From Quercus robur (lineage: Eukaryota; Streptophyta; Magnoliopsida; Fagales; Fagaceae): a stretch of DNA of 64,000 nucleotides. The DNA lies in the NCBI RefSeq assembly GCF_932294415.1, contig NC_065535.1, forward strand, positions 94,008,862-94,072,861, read 5' to 3'. Of this stretch, positions 47,729-60,554 are shown piece by piece; position 1 is the first letter of the stretch, and every line of letters begins with the position of its first letter. The notes beneath the pieces were generated by a model, which saw only the letters and a list, made by a program, of their open reading frames with translations, was not told the DNA's origin and searched no databases. The position numbers and the translations under genes are program-made.

Positions 47729-49742
47729 TATAAGTAAGTTACACTAAAAATATGTCAATCAATGGATTATATCAATAATGTCAAGATCCTATAGTTTTAA
47801 TTCAGTTTTGGTTTATTTTTTTGAAAAAAATAAAAAAGCTCCAAAAAGGCACGCTTCTTTGAATGAGCATAGCTTTTGAGGCAAAAGTTTAAGCGCGCTT
47901 TTAACAACACTAGTGGAATAAAACTCAACAAAACTCAAAATTTCAATTCATTCATCTGCTAAAAGATCTTATTTAGCTACAATTACTTCCCATGGAAGTT
48001 CTTGCACTCTCTTTAATTTTTTTAATAAGTACTAAAATTTTATTTCAAAGAAACAAGGCGAAGCCTGAATACATGAGAAGTATGCAAGCGCAACCCAACA
48101 AATTAAGACCTAAAATTAAAAAGATCCAAGAGCTCTAAAAGAGAACAACAAACATACCTAATATTCCTCAACCAATCAAACAAAGATCTAAGAACGCATA
48201 GTTTCAAGTGAAGCAAGTAGGCACGGGCATTTTCATTTAATTCATTGTATCACTACTGCATTGCCTACACTTTGCTAAGGAAACAATGGGCTAACTCATT
48301 ACCGAGGAAATTTTCTTGCTTATTGGTAAAAGGGAAAGATGCCTTTGCAGATAATCACCTCCCAGCCAGTGCTTGCACATTTTGAACTTTGGCTTTTTGT
48401 GCCAACTAGTTCATTGCCTTGATTGAGTGAACTTAGTTACTGATGTTGTTGTTAACTAGCTCTTGAAGTTGGTATGAAGCTAGAACTTCGTATTTTGATG
48501 TTTTGTTACATTTGGTGGGTGCCCCCTTGTCTCTGGGATCAGTGAGGATCATTTAGTCTCTAGAAGGGAAGGGAACCTTATACCTACTAATTGCTATTAA
48601 TGTATTATAATTTTTTAATCTCTAGAATGGAAGGGAGCCTTCTTCCCTATAATTGCCAAGGTGTAAAATCAGGAAAGGGAGCTATAGGGGCATAAGGCCT
48701 TTCCAAATTTTGGGAAGTGCTTCTTAACAAACTTGCCTTTTAAAATGTGAAAATTAAACGAACAATTAAGAACCATCCAAATATACCAGAGTTGAGTAGT
48801 TTAGATCTAGAACCCGCTTGTTTAATTGGTTTTTTCTAAGGAAGTAACCTGAGCTTTTGGTTTATGTTTTAATTATTACTGAAAATTTGAACATATATAT
48901 TCTTAGAAGTTTTGTTTAATGTGATTATTTTCATGGAACCTTGCTTAATGTAGGTGAATGATCTTCCTGTCAGAAATTCACAAGAAGCTTTCATGATGGA
49001 GATGCGTGCAGCTAGAATGGTAAGAACAGTTACAACTCTCTCTCACTCATGCGAGCATGCACAAGAATGTAGACATGTATATATAGTTTAAAATTGAAAT
49101 CTCATTCATCTATTTTTAGATTTAGATCTTGGAAAGATTGTTGTGGTGCAAAAGGAAAGTTTGGGATGCAGTTTGTGAGTTTCTTTTTTGCATATCCTTT
49201 TTAAGGGATTTAGAGAGATTCCACGCACCACAAAGCCATACACTTGCCCATAAAAAATTGAAGAACTCAAGGATGCATCTCCCATTGAGCTATTGAATTT
49301 CTTAGACGATACGAGTTTATATAGATTTTTTTTCTTTTCTTTTCTTTTCACTGAGATAATGAGATACTTGCTAAAAATAAGGTTGTTGATAATGGATTTA
49401 AAATTTTGGATTTGTTTAAATTTATTATTATTATTTTTACTGTTAAGACTATCTAAGCCTTATTCTATTTTAGTTACTGAACACCAACATCTTCAATTAT
49501 AGGTTCAGACAGCTGACTCTCTACTTAAGTTGGTATCAGAGCTTAAGCAAACCGCAATCTTCTCTGGATTTGCATCCCTTAATGACCATGTGGAGCAAAG
49601 AACAGCTGAGTTTAATCAACAGGCAGAGAAGACAGACCACATGCTGGCAAGAATTGGAGAGGAGGCAGCTGCCAGCCTCAAGGAGCTTGAATTGCATTAT
49701 TTTTCTTCGGCAGACAGGGCTAGTGATACTCCGCAGTTGTGA
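45213..49742 (+). CDS. MED22: Mediator complex subunit 22
   Basis: Three exons, all phase 0: 45213-45395, 48954-49019, 49503-49742, giving 162 residues. The N-terminus ([20 protein letters not shown]) is a Gly/Ser-rich tail, followed by the helical MED22/Surf5 fold: [83 protein letters not shown]22 sits in the Mediator head, pairing with MED11 and MED17 to contact RNA polymerase II and TFIIH. The spacing SR|VNDLPV and RM|VQTADS matches the plant family. The first intron is 3.6 kb because of transposon insertions. The start codon was chosen because it opens the glycine tail after a CT-rich leader with an in-frame ATG-free upstream. The frame is complete and likely functional. Confidence 0.95.
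45617..45744. mobile_element. Small foldback MITE in MED22 intron 1
   Basis: 128 bp whose two halves pair almost throughout: left AATGCTAGGACCACGACAAA, right complement AATGCTAGAACCCCAACAAA. It would form a long hairpin in the pre-mRNA. Confidence 0.75.
46703..47908. mobile_element. Possible non-autonomous DNA transposon with GCGC-rich ends
   Basis: Left end GTTGGTAAAAGCGAGGGGCG and the complement of the right end GTTGTTAAAAGCGCGCTTAA pair imperfectly, and both sides carry GGCGC/AAGCGC words (46715-46800, 47848-47905). No convincing target duplication was found. A younger MITE (47059-47391) lies inside. Confidence 0.4.
47059..47391. mobile_element. MITE with 9-bp target duplication (Mutator type)
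   Basis: 333 bp. TATTAGTTA occurs at 47050-47058 and 47392-47400. Ends pair over more than 50 bp (left GGGTAAAATATTATTTTGGT, right complement GAGTAAAATACTATTTTGGT). The interior consists of repeats of CATCCTTAAACTATTGAAAA type. Confidence 0.82.
48005..48185 (-). mobile_element. LINE 3'-end remnant in MED22 intron 1
   Basis: Sequence of the form TTTTTTTAATAAGTACTAAAATTTTATT, then a tract without clear coding, is like the 3' UTR ends of the L1 copies in this window (compare 14722). Short and truncated. Confidence 0.4.
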
Positions 49743-50726
49743 ATGGGTGGCATAAGAGAAGCATGCTAATCACCATTTGATTCTACTCTTAAAGTACTGC
49801 GATTTCTAGTTCTACTTTAGTTTACCAATTTGATCCGATCAGTTTTTAATCCTTTGAAAAAACAAATGTAGCCTTACATGTGTTTTCTATCAATGTAACA
49901 TAATTCATGTTGGTTTGGATGCTTTGAGCCAAATTTTTTTTGAAAGAGTTAATTAGGTTTTTTCTTTTATTTTATTTTTTTATAGAGATAATCTATTACA
50001 AATTTTTTTTACAAATTGAGTTAATTAAAACCTATATATGGTAGTTTATTTGTTTTAGTAAAAAAAAAATAGTTTATTTGTTAAACGCATATGCAAAATT
50101 AGCTATAGAAAATAATTAAAAGGTAAACTAAATTGGTCTATATCCTTTAAATCATATTTTAATTTAGTGAATCAATTTAGTTCTTAACATTTCAATGTTA
50201 TGTTAACTTAGTCTGTACAGTTATTTCTTTGATGGAAATTGACGATGTAACAAACAATCAAAATAAAAAATTAGTTTATTGATATATCAATAGAAATTAA
50301 TTTTTTTATTTTAACTGTTTGTGAATTCAATAATTTTCTTTCAATAAATAACGATAAAGATTAAATTGACAAGGCATTGAAAAGATAGGGACGAAATATA
50401 ATACAAAGGATAAACCATAATTAAATAAGTAAATGAACCTATACGACCGACAAAGTGTATTTTTTTTCTCCACAAGGATAAACATAAACTTAAAAAACTC
50501 GTGAAGTCGTGATAGCTTGAGTTGGTACTTTTGTAATGTTAAATGTCAATGAATCCAAACCCCACACACGTCACCGGTTCAGAGTATATACCTCAAAAAA
50601 TCTTTTCTTATTTATTTTTGCCTATTTTTCCTCTCAAGCGGCGGCGTTTCAATCATTTCTCTCCCTCTTTCAAACACTGTCACACACACACACACAGAGC
50701 TCGAGCTGTAGCAAAGCGAAAAAGCA
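49743..50726. other. MED22 3' flank and HISN1 promoter region
   Basis: Contains a worn MITE (about 50118-50440: AGGTAAACTAAATTGGTCTA at the left, GATAGGGACGAAATATAATA at the right), related to the better preserved copy at 60555-60923. From about 50640 the sequence is CT/CA-rich, probably the HISN1 leader. Confidence 0.45.
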
Positions 50727-53700
50727 ATGTCCATGTCCATGTCGATGCTCCAGCCATGCCTCTCAGGCTCAACGTCTTCATTCCCCTTCAAACGCACCGT
50801 TTTGGTGTGCTGCGCTCCGTCGCAGCAGTCCCACGTGGCGCTGGTGAACGGACCGGTGCTCGACGCTCGGATCCCCCAGCGAACCGAGATCCGATTCGGT
50901 TTACCTAGCAAAGGCCGCATGGCCTCCGATACACTAGATCTTCTCAAAGTACGCATTGTCCTTTTTTTCTTTTTTTTTTTTTCTTTTTCCTCTCTGTTTG
51001 GTTCCGGAGAAAATTGCATTGCATTGAAATTTCTTAGTAACTTTTTGTTTTGTTTGTGTCAAAGGATTGTCAATTGTCTGTGAAGCAAGTGAATCCACGA
51101 CAATACGTTGCGCAAATTCCTCAGGTATGCGAAAGCGTTACCTTGTTTTTTGTGAATTGCATTTGTGAGAATTAGAAATAGGCTTATATACATTGTTGGT
51201 CCCTAAAGTTTTGTGCATGAGCGATTTTAGTTTTCTAGAGACTAAAATTGATAATTTCAAGTTTATTAGGGACTAAAAGTGACCACTTTTAAATTCGTTA
51301 GGGACCAAAAATTGATCATTTCAAGTTTATGAGGGACTAAAAGCAATCTATTCAAGTTTTTGGGGACTAAAAACAATCATTTTCAGCTTGTTAGGGACCA
51401 AAAAACTATTACTTTAAGCTTGTTAGGGACTAAAAATGATTAGGTTATGTTTTTTAGGGACTAAAATCGATAACTATAAGTTTTTTTAGAGACTAAAAGC
51501 ATTCAAATTTAGTTTTCTAGGGACTAAACGCTATCAAATTTGGTTTTTTGGCCTTAGAAATGACATTTTGTTGTTGAAAATCAGGAATCAGTGATAATTC
51601 TGAAGGAATGCTGAGATTGATTTTACTCGTTTGTTCTAACTGATACTTTATAAGCAACTGGTTTTGAGTCTGACACTTGTTTAAGTAAAGAATACTGTGA
51701 TTGCATTCCCAGTTGATTTTCCCTTCCTTTTTACAACATGCAGCAATAGTCTCATTACCAGTGTCATTTGACTCAATTAACCTGACTTGAGTCATGCCCA
51801 ACTTTAGCCATGTTTAGTGTGTTTGGTTTAGTTTATAAATAAATGAACTAAGAAAAAATTTAATCTATATATAAAAAATTCTTAGATGTTTGCTCAGAAT
51901 ATAATTTTTCCCAATGCAGTAATATGACCTAGCGTCTTTGGGCATGTCCAGTGGGGTATGTGTCATATTGCTTGAATTAATTTGTATGAGTTGCTTGAAA
52001 AGCTAACAATGGAAAAGACATGTATAGGAAGTTTTTAAAAAAATTGTCTCATGTTTGTGCTATCGTGTGCTCCAATAATTCATAGGTCAATCAATTATAA
52101 TGGCACTTCCTGGGTTCAAGCCCATTGGATGCCTGTGTGACTGACCAATAATATAAATAGTTAATCCTAGATACATTCTGTAGCCAAATTTTTTAATACC
52201 CATGTGTTTTACAGCTTGCCAATTTGGAAGTTTGGTTTCAGCGACCAAAAGACATTGTTCGGAAATTGGTCTCTGGAGATCTAGACCTTGGTATTGTGGG
52301 TTTTGATACAGTCAGTGAATATGGCCAGGTAAGCATTAAGTTATGAACTGTTTCCGGTTCATTATTTGGGTAATTGGGTCCCTGGGTGTTCTTTTGATGT
52401 TTACATATATATGGGCATAGTGACAATATTTTGCTTTATAAGTCGAAAAGTAAAAACTGAAATGCCTTCCCCTTTCTTCCTTAAGAGTAATTTTCCTTCC
52501 AGTATATTCATTTAGAAGTTTGTCACTCTCTCTCTCTCTCTCTCTGTGTTGTTAGTTTGAAGGCCATACGTTTGAAAAAGTATCCTTTACTTTGATGAGG
52601 AAAATGCTCGTAGAGTGTGCACAAGTGTGAGTGTATATATGTATATTAAATAAAATAAAAATTGAACGTTAGGTTTGTATTGGATGTTTGATCCTAACCT
52701 AGTTTATGACATCTTCAGAATCAATGATCTATAAACCATTAAGATTGGATACTCAATGTTACTAAAGTTATTTAGAATGCCTATTAAGTTGAGTACTCAA
52801 TGCTACCATCTGGAGTAATTCAAAATGCCCATATAAGGTTAGATACTCAAGCATGCTTTGTCACTTTCTTTTGCTCTCTGCTATGTGTTACTGTGTTTTT
52901 TCCGTGTTTCTGGCTGTTCCAGCTGTGCTTCTATAGTGTCATTGTACTGATCTGATGTATTTCCTCGAACTAAAAATTTGCTTATTCATAAAAAAATGGG
53001 GGTAAGATACTCAAGCATGGCTTAGAACCCAGAGCAAAATTGTAAGATTTGATTCAGGGAAGAATTTAACCTCTTAAACACACACACACACGTGCATCCA
53101 ATGAACACTCTAATTATGTGAAGCATTCCTCCCTTTGTCATTACCTCAATAGAAACTCGTGCATGTAGTTTACACCTTGGAAAATAGGCAGAATGCTTCC
53201 AAGACCCTCCATATTGGGGGTTACAGACACATAAATGCAATGGGATCCTGTAATTAGCTGGTAGATGCTCTGCCATACTCATAGAGGTGGATTGTTAGTA
53301 AAGGGTCTGATACTTTTATTAAAGGGAAGAGTTGCAATTAGCAGCAGATCATGGACTCATTATGAAATTTAACTAGCAAAATTTCCTTGTTTCTTGTGTA
53401 TATCTTGTGTACTAGGATAGTGCTTTTATTTTTGCTCCTTTTTTTTTAATGAAATTCTATTACTTATAAAAAAAAAAAGAGTCCTTGTTTTCTTATCAAG
53501 GATTGGTATGAGGAAGTGCATTACCATTAAAAGTTCTTCATTTTTGTTCCTGCTGGCAGGGGAATGAAGATCTTATTCTTGTTCATGATGCTCTTGAGTA
53601 TGGGGACTGCCATTTATCACTGGCTGTAAGTTCTTGCAGATAGCCAACTGAAACTTACTGCTTATCTCATAAATTTTAATGTTAATAATCTTGGTATATC

Positions 53701-56700
53701 ACCGATCATAACAATCTTGGTATATCCTTTGTCCTTTCAGATTCCCAAATATGGGATTTTTGAGAACATAAATTCTCTAAAAGAGCTAGCACAAATGCCT
53801 CAATGGACTGCTGAAAAGCCTCTGCGAGTCGCTACTGGATTCACCTACGTATGATCTGTGTTTCATTTTATTATATTATGAAAAGTTCAGTTTATTTTTT
53901 ATTTTTGTAATATTTTCAATTTTGGCCCTATCCTTCTGCACAGCTAGGTCCTAAATTTATGGAAGAAAATGGACTAAAGTATGTGACCTTTTCAACTGCT
54001 GATGGAGCACTGGAGGCAGCTCCTGCGGTGAGAAATGCATTCTTTCTCTATGATTTACATATTTCTTTGTTTCTTTTTTCTATTTTCATTTTCCTCAATT
54101 TAGAACTGAATTGTTGCTGTCCATTGAGATAGTTGATCTAGTCCCTTGTCATATATTAGCACAATGCATGTTGTTCTTGGGGAAGAGGCTTAGAATTTCT
54201 TTTGATCCAGAATATTGATCACCCTGCTAGTTAGTTTATTTGTTATTAACATATTCTTAATATTCTTTTCCCTTTTAATGAAGATTGTTTATTTTGGTTA
54301 TCTAATTATTTATATTCTCTATTGTTTTACCAGAATAATGGTTGATGAGATAAATTGTTTGATTGTCAGTTCTGTATACAGCACCGGACAATCTCTTTTC
54401 ATATTCCCCCCTTGCTTAGAGACATAATTTTTTTGAGAGATGATAAGAATGGAAACCATAATTAAGCTAGTATGGATTTTTTTTTTTTTTTTTTGGTGGG
54501 GATGGAAGGGTGGGGGGAGGTTGGTCTAGTTCATAAAAAGGCACAACAAGAAATTGAGAGAATGAATAAAAAATGGATAGAAGCACAACTAAAATAGAAG
54601 TAGAAGCTAAGATGGGTGACTGAAATAGAAATAGTCAAATAGCCAAGCTCATTCACTGAAAACACTACTAAGTGAGTTATGCAGCGGAGAAGGCAGTCTC
54701 CGACAGAGGAGTCCAAATTGTTGGCTTCACAGGTTTCTTAAAAGGAAAATATGGCTTTTTTCCTTTGGAGGAGGGGTGTGGAGTGAATGCATAGCTGACC
54801 TTAATTCACATGAAAGGATACAGTTGTATAGTGCAATTTAGATGCTACTTTCCGCTTCTTTTTTTGGTTTTGTTTTGTTTTTGACTGGTAACTCTTCAAA
54901 CCCACCATAATGCACCCTAGACTGGATCACAAGCTTGCGTGACCGAGCTTGGCTACTTTTCTATTTTGACTTCTGTTAGTTTTATAATAAAATAAAATAA
55001 AAATGGTAAGAAACCTTGAAATAATCGATTTTCGTTGGACACCTTACTTGTCTTCCCTTGAATTCTCTCCACTTCTTCTCCTTAGAGAAAGAAAAAACGA
55101 TGACCCTTCAAGTACATTTTGTTCACTATTGTGAACACGATGTACTCTTCTCAATAAAGTATTTATTACCAATCCAAAAAAAAAAAAAATGATGACCCTT
55201 TTCCTCTTTACCCATCATTCTTTCTTTTGTTGTTTTTAGGTGATGAGCATAATGCTCACTAAAATGTTGATAAATATGTCCTAAATTAAAAATCCTGAAT
55301 GCTTCGACGAGCTATGGATAACAAATGACACAGATGATCATATATGGTTTAGTTTTGTTTTGTTCAGTCTGTTGTCATGTTATAGCTCTTTCTGCAATAT
55401 TTGCCTTAATAAGATTCAGCACTTCAAATATCCAATTGGTTGAAGTTGTCATAACATAGAGCTGTATGCAATGGCTTCTGAAGGAAAGTTGTGGGTCTTG
55501 GGTGACAGTTCTGTATGTACAGCAATTAAAATATGAATAAAATAATTCATTTTGTTACATAATATTTCCCGTGGAATATGTTGCCTTTTGGTTTAAGACA
55601 TTCATGGTTTGGATAATGATGTCACTAGTTAAAATGGAAATTTTGTATTGGATAATGGTGTTATCAAGTGTAGCTGACTGCTTAACAAATACATGCTATC
55701 TCCACATGAATTTTATATAGACCACTTGTCTTTACTGTAAATTCAGATGGGCATAGCTGATGCAATTTTGGACCTTGTGAGTAGTGGAACAACACTGAAA
55801 GAAAACAACTTGAAAGAAATTAAAGGCGGAATTGTGTTGGAAAGCCAGGTTAGCTATGTTGGACCTTGCCAAGCATCAGATTTTGTAGTTTCTAGAATGC
55901 TCTTAAAGAGGGACTTCAGGCAACTGCTTTTGTGACACGGTTAATTTTGCATTTTGTCTTTATCACATCTTGTCTTGCAACATTCTTCAGGCTGTTCTTG
56001 TTGCAAGCCGGAAAGCATTGATCCAGAGGAAAGGTGCATTGGACATAACACATGAGATTCTTGAAAGATTGGAGGCACATTTGAGGGCTGTTGGTCAGTT
56101 CACAGTATGTCATGTTCTTCTGCTGGTGCTGCATTTTATTTAAATTTAGTTTTATGGTGCTTACACACTTAACTGGCAGGTTACTGCAAACATGAGGGGA
56201 AGTAGTGCAGAGGAAGTGGCTGAGAGAATACTGAGTCAGCCATCATTATCTGGACTGCAGGTGTGCTTTGGAATGAAATCAATCACTTTCCTTCTCCCAA
56301 CTAAGTTTCCCCCAATGGTTTTTTATAAGTAATAAAAAATTTTAAAATGGAAAGGCTCTGGCCCTAGTACACTGGAAGTATAAAGAGAGGCACAAAGAAA
56401 TCTAAGAACACAAAAAAAATAAAAATCTAAGATCCAAAATTTCCAAAAAAAAGTAAGAAGCAAAGCCCTCAATCGCCCTCAAGGTTTCCCATTTTTAGTT
56501 TTCATATTTGGATGAGTGAATCACAAATCATGATTTGGATTTTTAATCACCATTCCTGAATTTCAAGAGCTTTTCTTAATCCGTTATATTTGTGCAGGGA
56601 CCTACTGTAAGTCCAGTATTTCGTAAACGTGATGGGAAGGTAGCCTCAGATTACTTTGCCATAGTCATATGTGTACCCAAAAAGGCATTGTACAAGTCTG

Positions 56701-57501
56701 TAAAACAACTGAGAGCGGTGAGCCTTTTTATTATCTTTTTTTTACCAGTTCATTTTTTTATCTCTATGTAATATTAATTATTTGTACGTATGCTTGTGTT
56801 TCTGTCTCTCCTTATGTGTCATGAGGAAAATGTTAGTTCTTTGGCTCAGACTTGTGTGTCATTTTGTGGCTTGGATTGATATTTTCCCATTAGACTAGTG
56901 TTTAGCCTTTTGGATTAAAAGATAATACTAGAGTAGCAAATGTTTTAGATCTGTGAGGTATCTGCTCTTTCTCTGATGGATAATTTTACAGAATTAACCA
57001 GCTTTTGAAAGGTTCACCTCTCCCCCCTAGGATTGATAAGATCTTTTAATGTATGGACAAGCTAGGTATTTCGTAAGAAACAAATGTCTTGACCTTTTCA
57101 ATTGAAACCAGCTTGTTTTTAAACAGGTTGGTTCAACTTAACCTGGTATGACATGCAGGTTTGTCCAGTTTATGTAGCACCAGTTACTGAGTTTTGCGAC
57201 TTAACGTGTAGATTCTGAACTCATAAGAAATATCTGTGCCCATCTTCTGTATTGAACTATATAATATATGTTAAAAGACAAGGACACTATTTTCTGGCAT
57301 CTCTCATCTCTCTAGGGATTTTTGTATCTGGTTCCACTTTGAATTGAGTTTCCCCGTCCAGAAATCCACCTGCAAACTTAATTGTTTGGATATTGGCTGA
57401 TGCAGGTTGGAGGCAGTGGAGTTCTTGTTTCTCCTTTGACCTACATTTTTGATGAAGAGACTCCAAGATGGCACGAGCTTCTCAGAAAACTTGGACTTTA
57501 G
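50727..57501 (+). CDS. HISN1: ATP phosphoribosyltransferase, chloroplastic (histidine step 1)
   Basis: Eleven exons, every one phase 0: 50727-50948, 51065-51124, 52215-52328, 53560-53625, 53741-53848, 53944-54027, 55747-55848, 55991-56104, 56180-56260, 56598-56717, 57406-57501; 388 residues. It joins ATP and PRPP to give phosphoribosyl-ATP, the first and feedback-controlled step of histidine synthesis in the plastid. Residues 1-50 ([20 protein letters not shown]) look like a transit peptide. The catalytic HisG domain follows: [84 protein letters not shown]. The C-terminal regulatory HisG_C (ACT-like) domain has [20 protein letters not shown] and ends [20 protein letters not shown]. As a long-form HisG it should form histidine-inhibited hexamers. 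No break is seen. Confidence 0.97.
51205..51545. repeat. Minisatellite in HISN1 intron 2
   Basis: About nine imperfect copies of a 35-40 bp unit built on TTAGGGACTAAAA...TGAT.A.TT.AAGTTT. The left border GTTGGTCCCTAAAGTTTTGT suggests a MITE-like start from which the unit was amplified. Confidence 0.8.
52070..52160 (+). mobile_element. SINE-like fragment in HISN1 intron 2
   Basis: CTGGGTTCAAGCCCATTGGA resembles a tRNA B box and is followed by an AT-rich tail. Short and partial. Confidence 0.35.
54475..54725 (-). mobile_element. LINE-like 3' tail in HISN1 intron 6
   Basis: On the minus strand a non-coding stretch ends in a long A run (T run at 54479-54495). This fits the 3' end of a truncated retroposed element. 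Family uncertain. Confidence 0.3.
56318..56485 (-). mobile_element. LINE-like 3' tail in HISN1 intron 9
   Basis: TTTTTTATAAGTAATAAAAAATTTTA followed by CCCTAGTACACTGGAAGTATA resembles the 3' UTR seen in other truncated L1 tails here (for example 13800-13855). Short. Confidence 0.4.
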
Positions 57502-57959
57502 TCCATTGTAGTAATTGTGTTGAGCATGTTATTGCAGCTATGCTGTTTGCATCAATGTTGAAGAGTTTTTTGTGCTCATCCCAGCTAGAAGGCAGACTTG
57601 ATCATACACGGTGTACTTTAGTAATGAATTTTTTCAAGCAATTTTTGTGATCTTATTTTTTATATTTATATTATTGACTTTTTTTTTTTTTTGTTTACAT
57701 ATATTTTGTTTATTGCTCTGTAATGTATATTGCACAGGCATGGGACTAGTTGTAGTTTATTTGGTTGTTATAGCTCACTTGTGGACATGATGGGTTGCTG
57801 TTTCATTGTAATTATTCTCACTCCCACATCAAGCCGATCATTGCAGATAAAGGCTTTCAACATATGTAGCTGCCTCGATTTTTGGGTTGGGATTATATAA
57901 TGTACCTGTATAGGTTTAATCTGTCAAATTGTATTCTATCAATTTGTAATAGCATTCTA
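57502..57959. other. HISN1 3' flank
   Basis: Probable 3' UTR and spacer between two converging genes. No defined poly(A) signal stands out among several AT-rich candidates. Confidence 0.35.
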
Positions 57960-58997
57960 AACTCATTCCAACACGTTTAACTTCTGTCTCCCGCATTAAA
58001 ACCTTTTCACCATTCTTTGAGGCGCACATAGGCCTCAAACAAGTGCCCAAATATGGAATGGTCGCCAATCTGGTCCAAGATTCCTTCATCACCCATAGCT
58101 GAATACACAAGTTTTTGCGGGATTTGTCGGTGCACACAGATAGACACAGGCGTTCTCCAAAAGTCCCCAGCTCCTATAAACTCGATGTATAGAAACGTTT
58201 TCCTGATGATCCGTCTCTTATGCAATGCAAAACAGATTCAGGCCATGGCAGCTCATGAAATATTTTCTTTGCTAAGGCAAAATAAATGATTGACGGCTTC
58301 ACATATTTCCTAGCACTCCAATAAATTGCCCCATTGCGGTAGGTAGTATTTGGGATCAATGGAACACTGTGGTTACAAATATTGTCCACATCCACCAGAA
58401 TTGTCTTCCAAGTAAAGGTCTTGAGTGAAAAGATCTCAATCCTTTTTATATCAAAAGGGAAAATCTGGTAGGGCCTTACTATCAGTGGAATAATCATAGC
58501 CAAAACCAAAACGGTAAAACCAACAAGACATTGAATCAGGTGTTGATGTTGGTCTTGGTATGTTTTTGTAACTTTTGGTAGATGGGTTCCAAACCAAATA
58601 TTTGGATGTACGTTTACGCCTATTATATATAATTCAATACATACCAAGCCATTGCAAGAAGCCAAGTTTGTCTCAACATATTCTTCACCCCACAATGGAA
58701 AACCTTGAAAATCAACATCAACTGGTTGACCAAGAGCACGGGTTTGAAATGGTGTTTCATAACCTAACGATAAACCACAATTGTTACTAAAAACAAGGAC
58801 GTTCATGCTGGGTTTTTGAGATGCTCTCTGAAAATGGGATTTAGCGAATTGGCGACTGATCAAAGTGTGCCATGCTTTGGATACGCACTTGAATCGGATG
58901 AGAGACTTCACTGGTAGTCTTGAAAGTATGTTCTTGAGTCTTCTACGAGGTCATTTGGGATTGTAAATCTTTGCCGCTGTGCCTTGCAAATTCGCAT
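57960..58997 (-). pseudogene. F-box protein gene, frameshifted
   Basis: The start codon at 58997 opens MRICKAQRQRFTIPNDLVED, the start of an F-box (IPNDLVEDILSRLPVKSL pattern). Right after VED, eight extra bases (TCAAGAAC) shift the frame. The frame then resumes as ILSRLPVKSLIRFKCVSKAW and runs about 250 residues through a typical F-box-associated region (NLASCNGLVCI, RIEIFSLKTFTWKTI, RNGAIYWSARK, FALAKKIFHELPWPES) to a stop near 58174. Another frame (FLYIEFIGAGDFWRTPVSIC) overlaps the C-terminal end and may show a second shift. Intact relatives are SCF ubiquitin-ligase substrate receptors. A start further in at MKSLIRF would give a protein lacking most of the F-box. The extra bases resemble nearby TCAAGACT, so slippage is likely. 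Confidence 0.8.
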
Positions 58998-60545
58998 GCT
59001 TCAGCTCAGGTCCTGGGCTCTCTATAATCAATATATATAAAGAAAGAAAGAAAAATGATTAAATAGTTATATTTTAAATCCAGTAGTTAGAAATGTAACA
59101 AATTAAAATTTATAGTTTCAAAAGCATTAAACCCTAACAATTCAAAAAGTAACAAATTAAACCCGCAACTCATTAGAAGCAAAATGGCAGGTAGCAGCAA
59201 AATGAAAGGGTCCATCCTAAACAAAGCTGTGTGTTAATTTGGGGTATTGTGTGCTGTCCTAGCTTTGTAAAAGTTGTTGGTTGTGCCCCTTGCACTGCAT
59301 CACATATGTAGTTGAATGGTATAACTATTAGTGCTTTAAAAAGACAAAGATGTTCGTTAGGAGCATATCTCTTTGCATAGAGCCTTAGATATTTAGTTAT
59401 TATTTAAATAACTATAATTACTTGAGAACTTTAGCTTATCTAGCTCAACCTGACAATATCAAGTTCAAAATCATATATAATAAGTTTATTATAAAAAATA
59501 AAAATCAAGTAAACAACAACATGCTTAAAAAAGGGATATAATTAACCTTTGAGAAGTTTCTTACCATCAGAAAGTTGAGTAATAATGTAAATGATTGTGG
59601 ATGCATAACAGTGTTTCAGCTCTATTTTAGAGCTTGATCTTGTTACATTGACTTCAATTGTATGTGCATATGCATTCTAGATGTTATCTTTTTACATGGA
59701 CTTCAATTGTATGTACATGTGATTCATCACTGATTCTTATGTATATAATTTTTACCTTAATGGTTTAAGAAATCAATCCTAGCACAAGATGACATTGGAA
59801 AGGAAACAAAGAGAAAATTATTCATACTGATAAGTTAAGTTGTTAAAATTAGTAATTATTTTTAAAAGAATATGTTATAAGTGTTTGGACTCATTTACAG
59901 AAGCAATACATAGAACATAATAAGCAAAAATTATAACTTATTTAATAAACACATCCATAAAGGATTTGACTAATAAGGTAGATTTTTATCAAGGTATTTA
60001 GTCCAGTCCAGTAAGGATAGTTTCAAAATTAACCCACCAAAACAAAAAGCAAAATTTTTTTTTTTTTAAGAAATAAATACACACACAAGAGAGAGGAAAA
60101 GAAGTTCTAACAGAAAAACACACCACAACTCCACTCAAAAACCATGGTAACTAAATCAGGGTTCTAAAACAAAAAGCAATTAAATGGTAATTGCTACTGA
60201 TTTTTCACAAGGTCTCAGTCCAATCCACTTAGAATTACTCAAATATTGAATCTTATGCAATCAATTGCTTTGAAATAAAACTAATGAAAGAGAAAGAGGA
60301 AACAAAACAAACCAAGAGCACGCAAATAGAGGGGGGCAGCAGTAATATGCAATTAACAAGCATTTAAAATAAAAACTAAGACCATTTATATATGTTAACT
60401 TGCCTTCTCGATAACTAATTGGTATCCACTTAAATTGAATATAAACAATCAAGATTAAAAACTATTAGATTTAATGGTCAAGATTTGAGTGGGTACCATA
60501 GCCACTAAAACAATATGAAGTACCATAGAATAACTCTTAAAATAA
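58998..60545. other. Spacer without genes
   Basis: AT-rich. A partial direct repeat (TTACATTGACTTCAATTGTA at about 59643 and TTACATGGACTTCAATTGTA at about 59692) is the only structure noted. Confidence 0.35.
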
Positions 60546-60554
60546 AAGAATATA

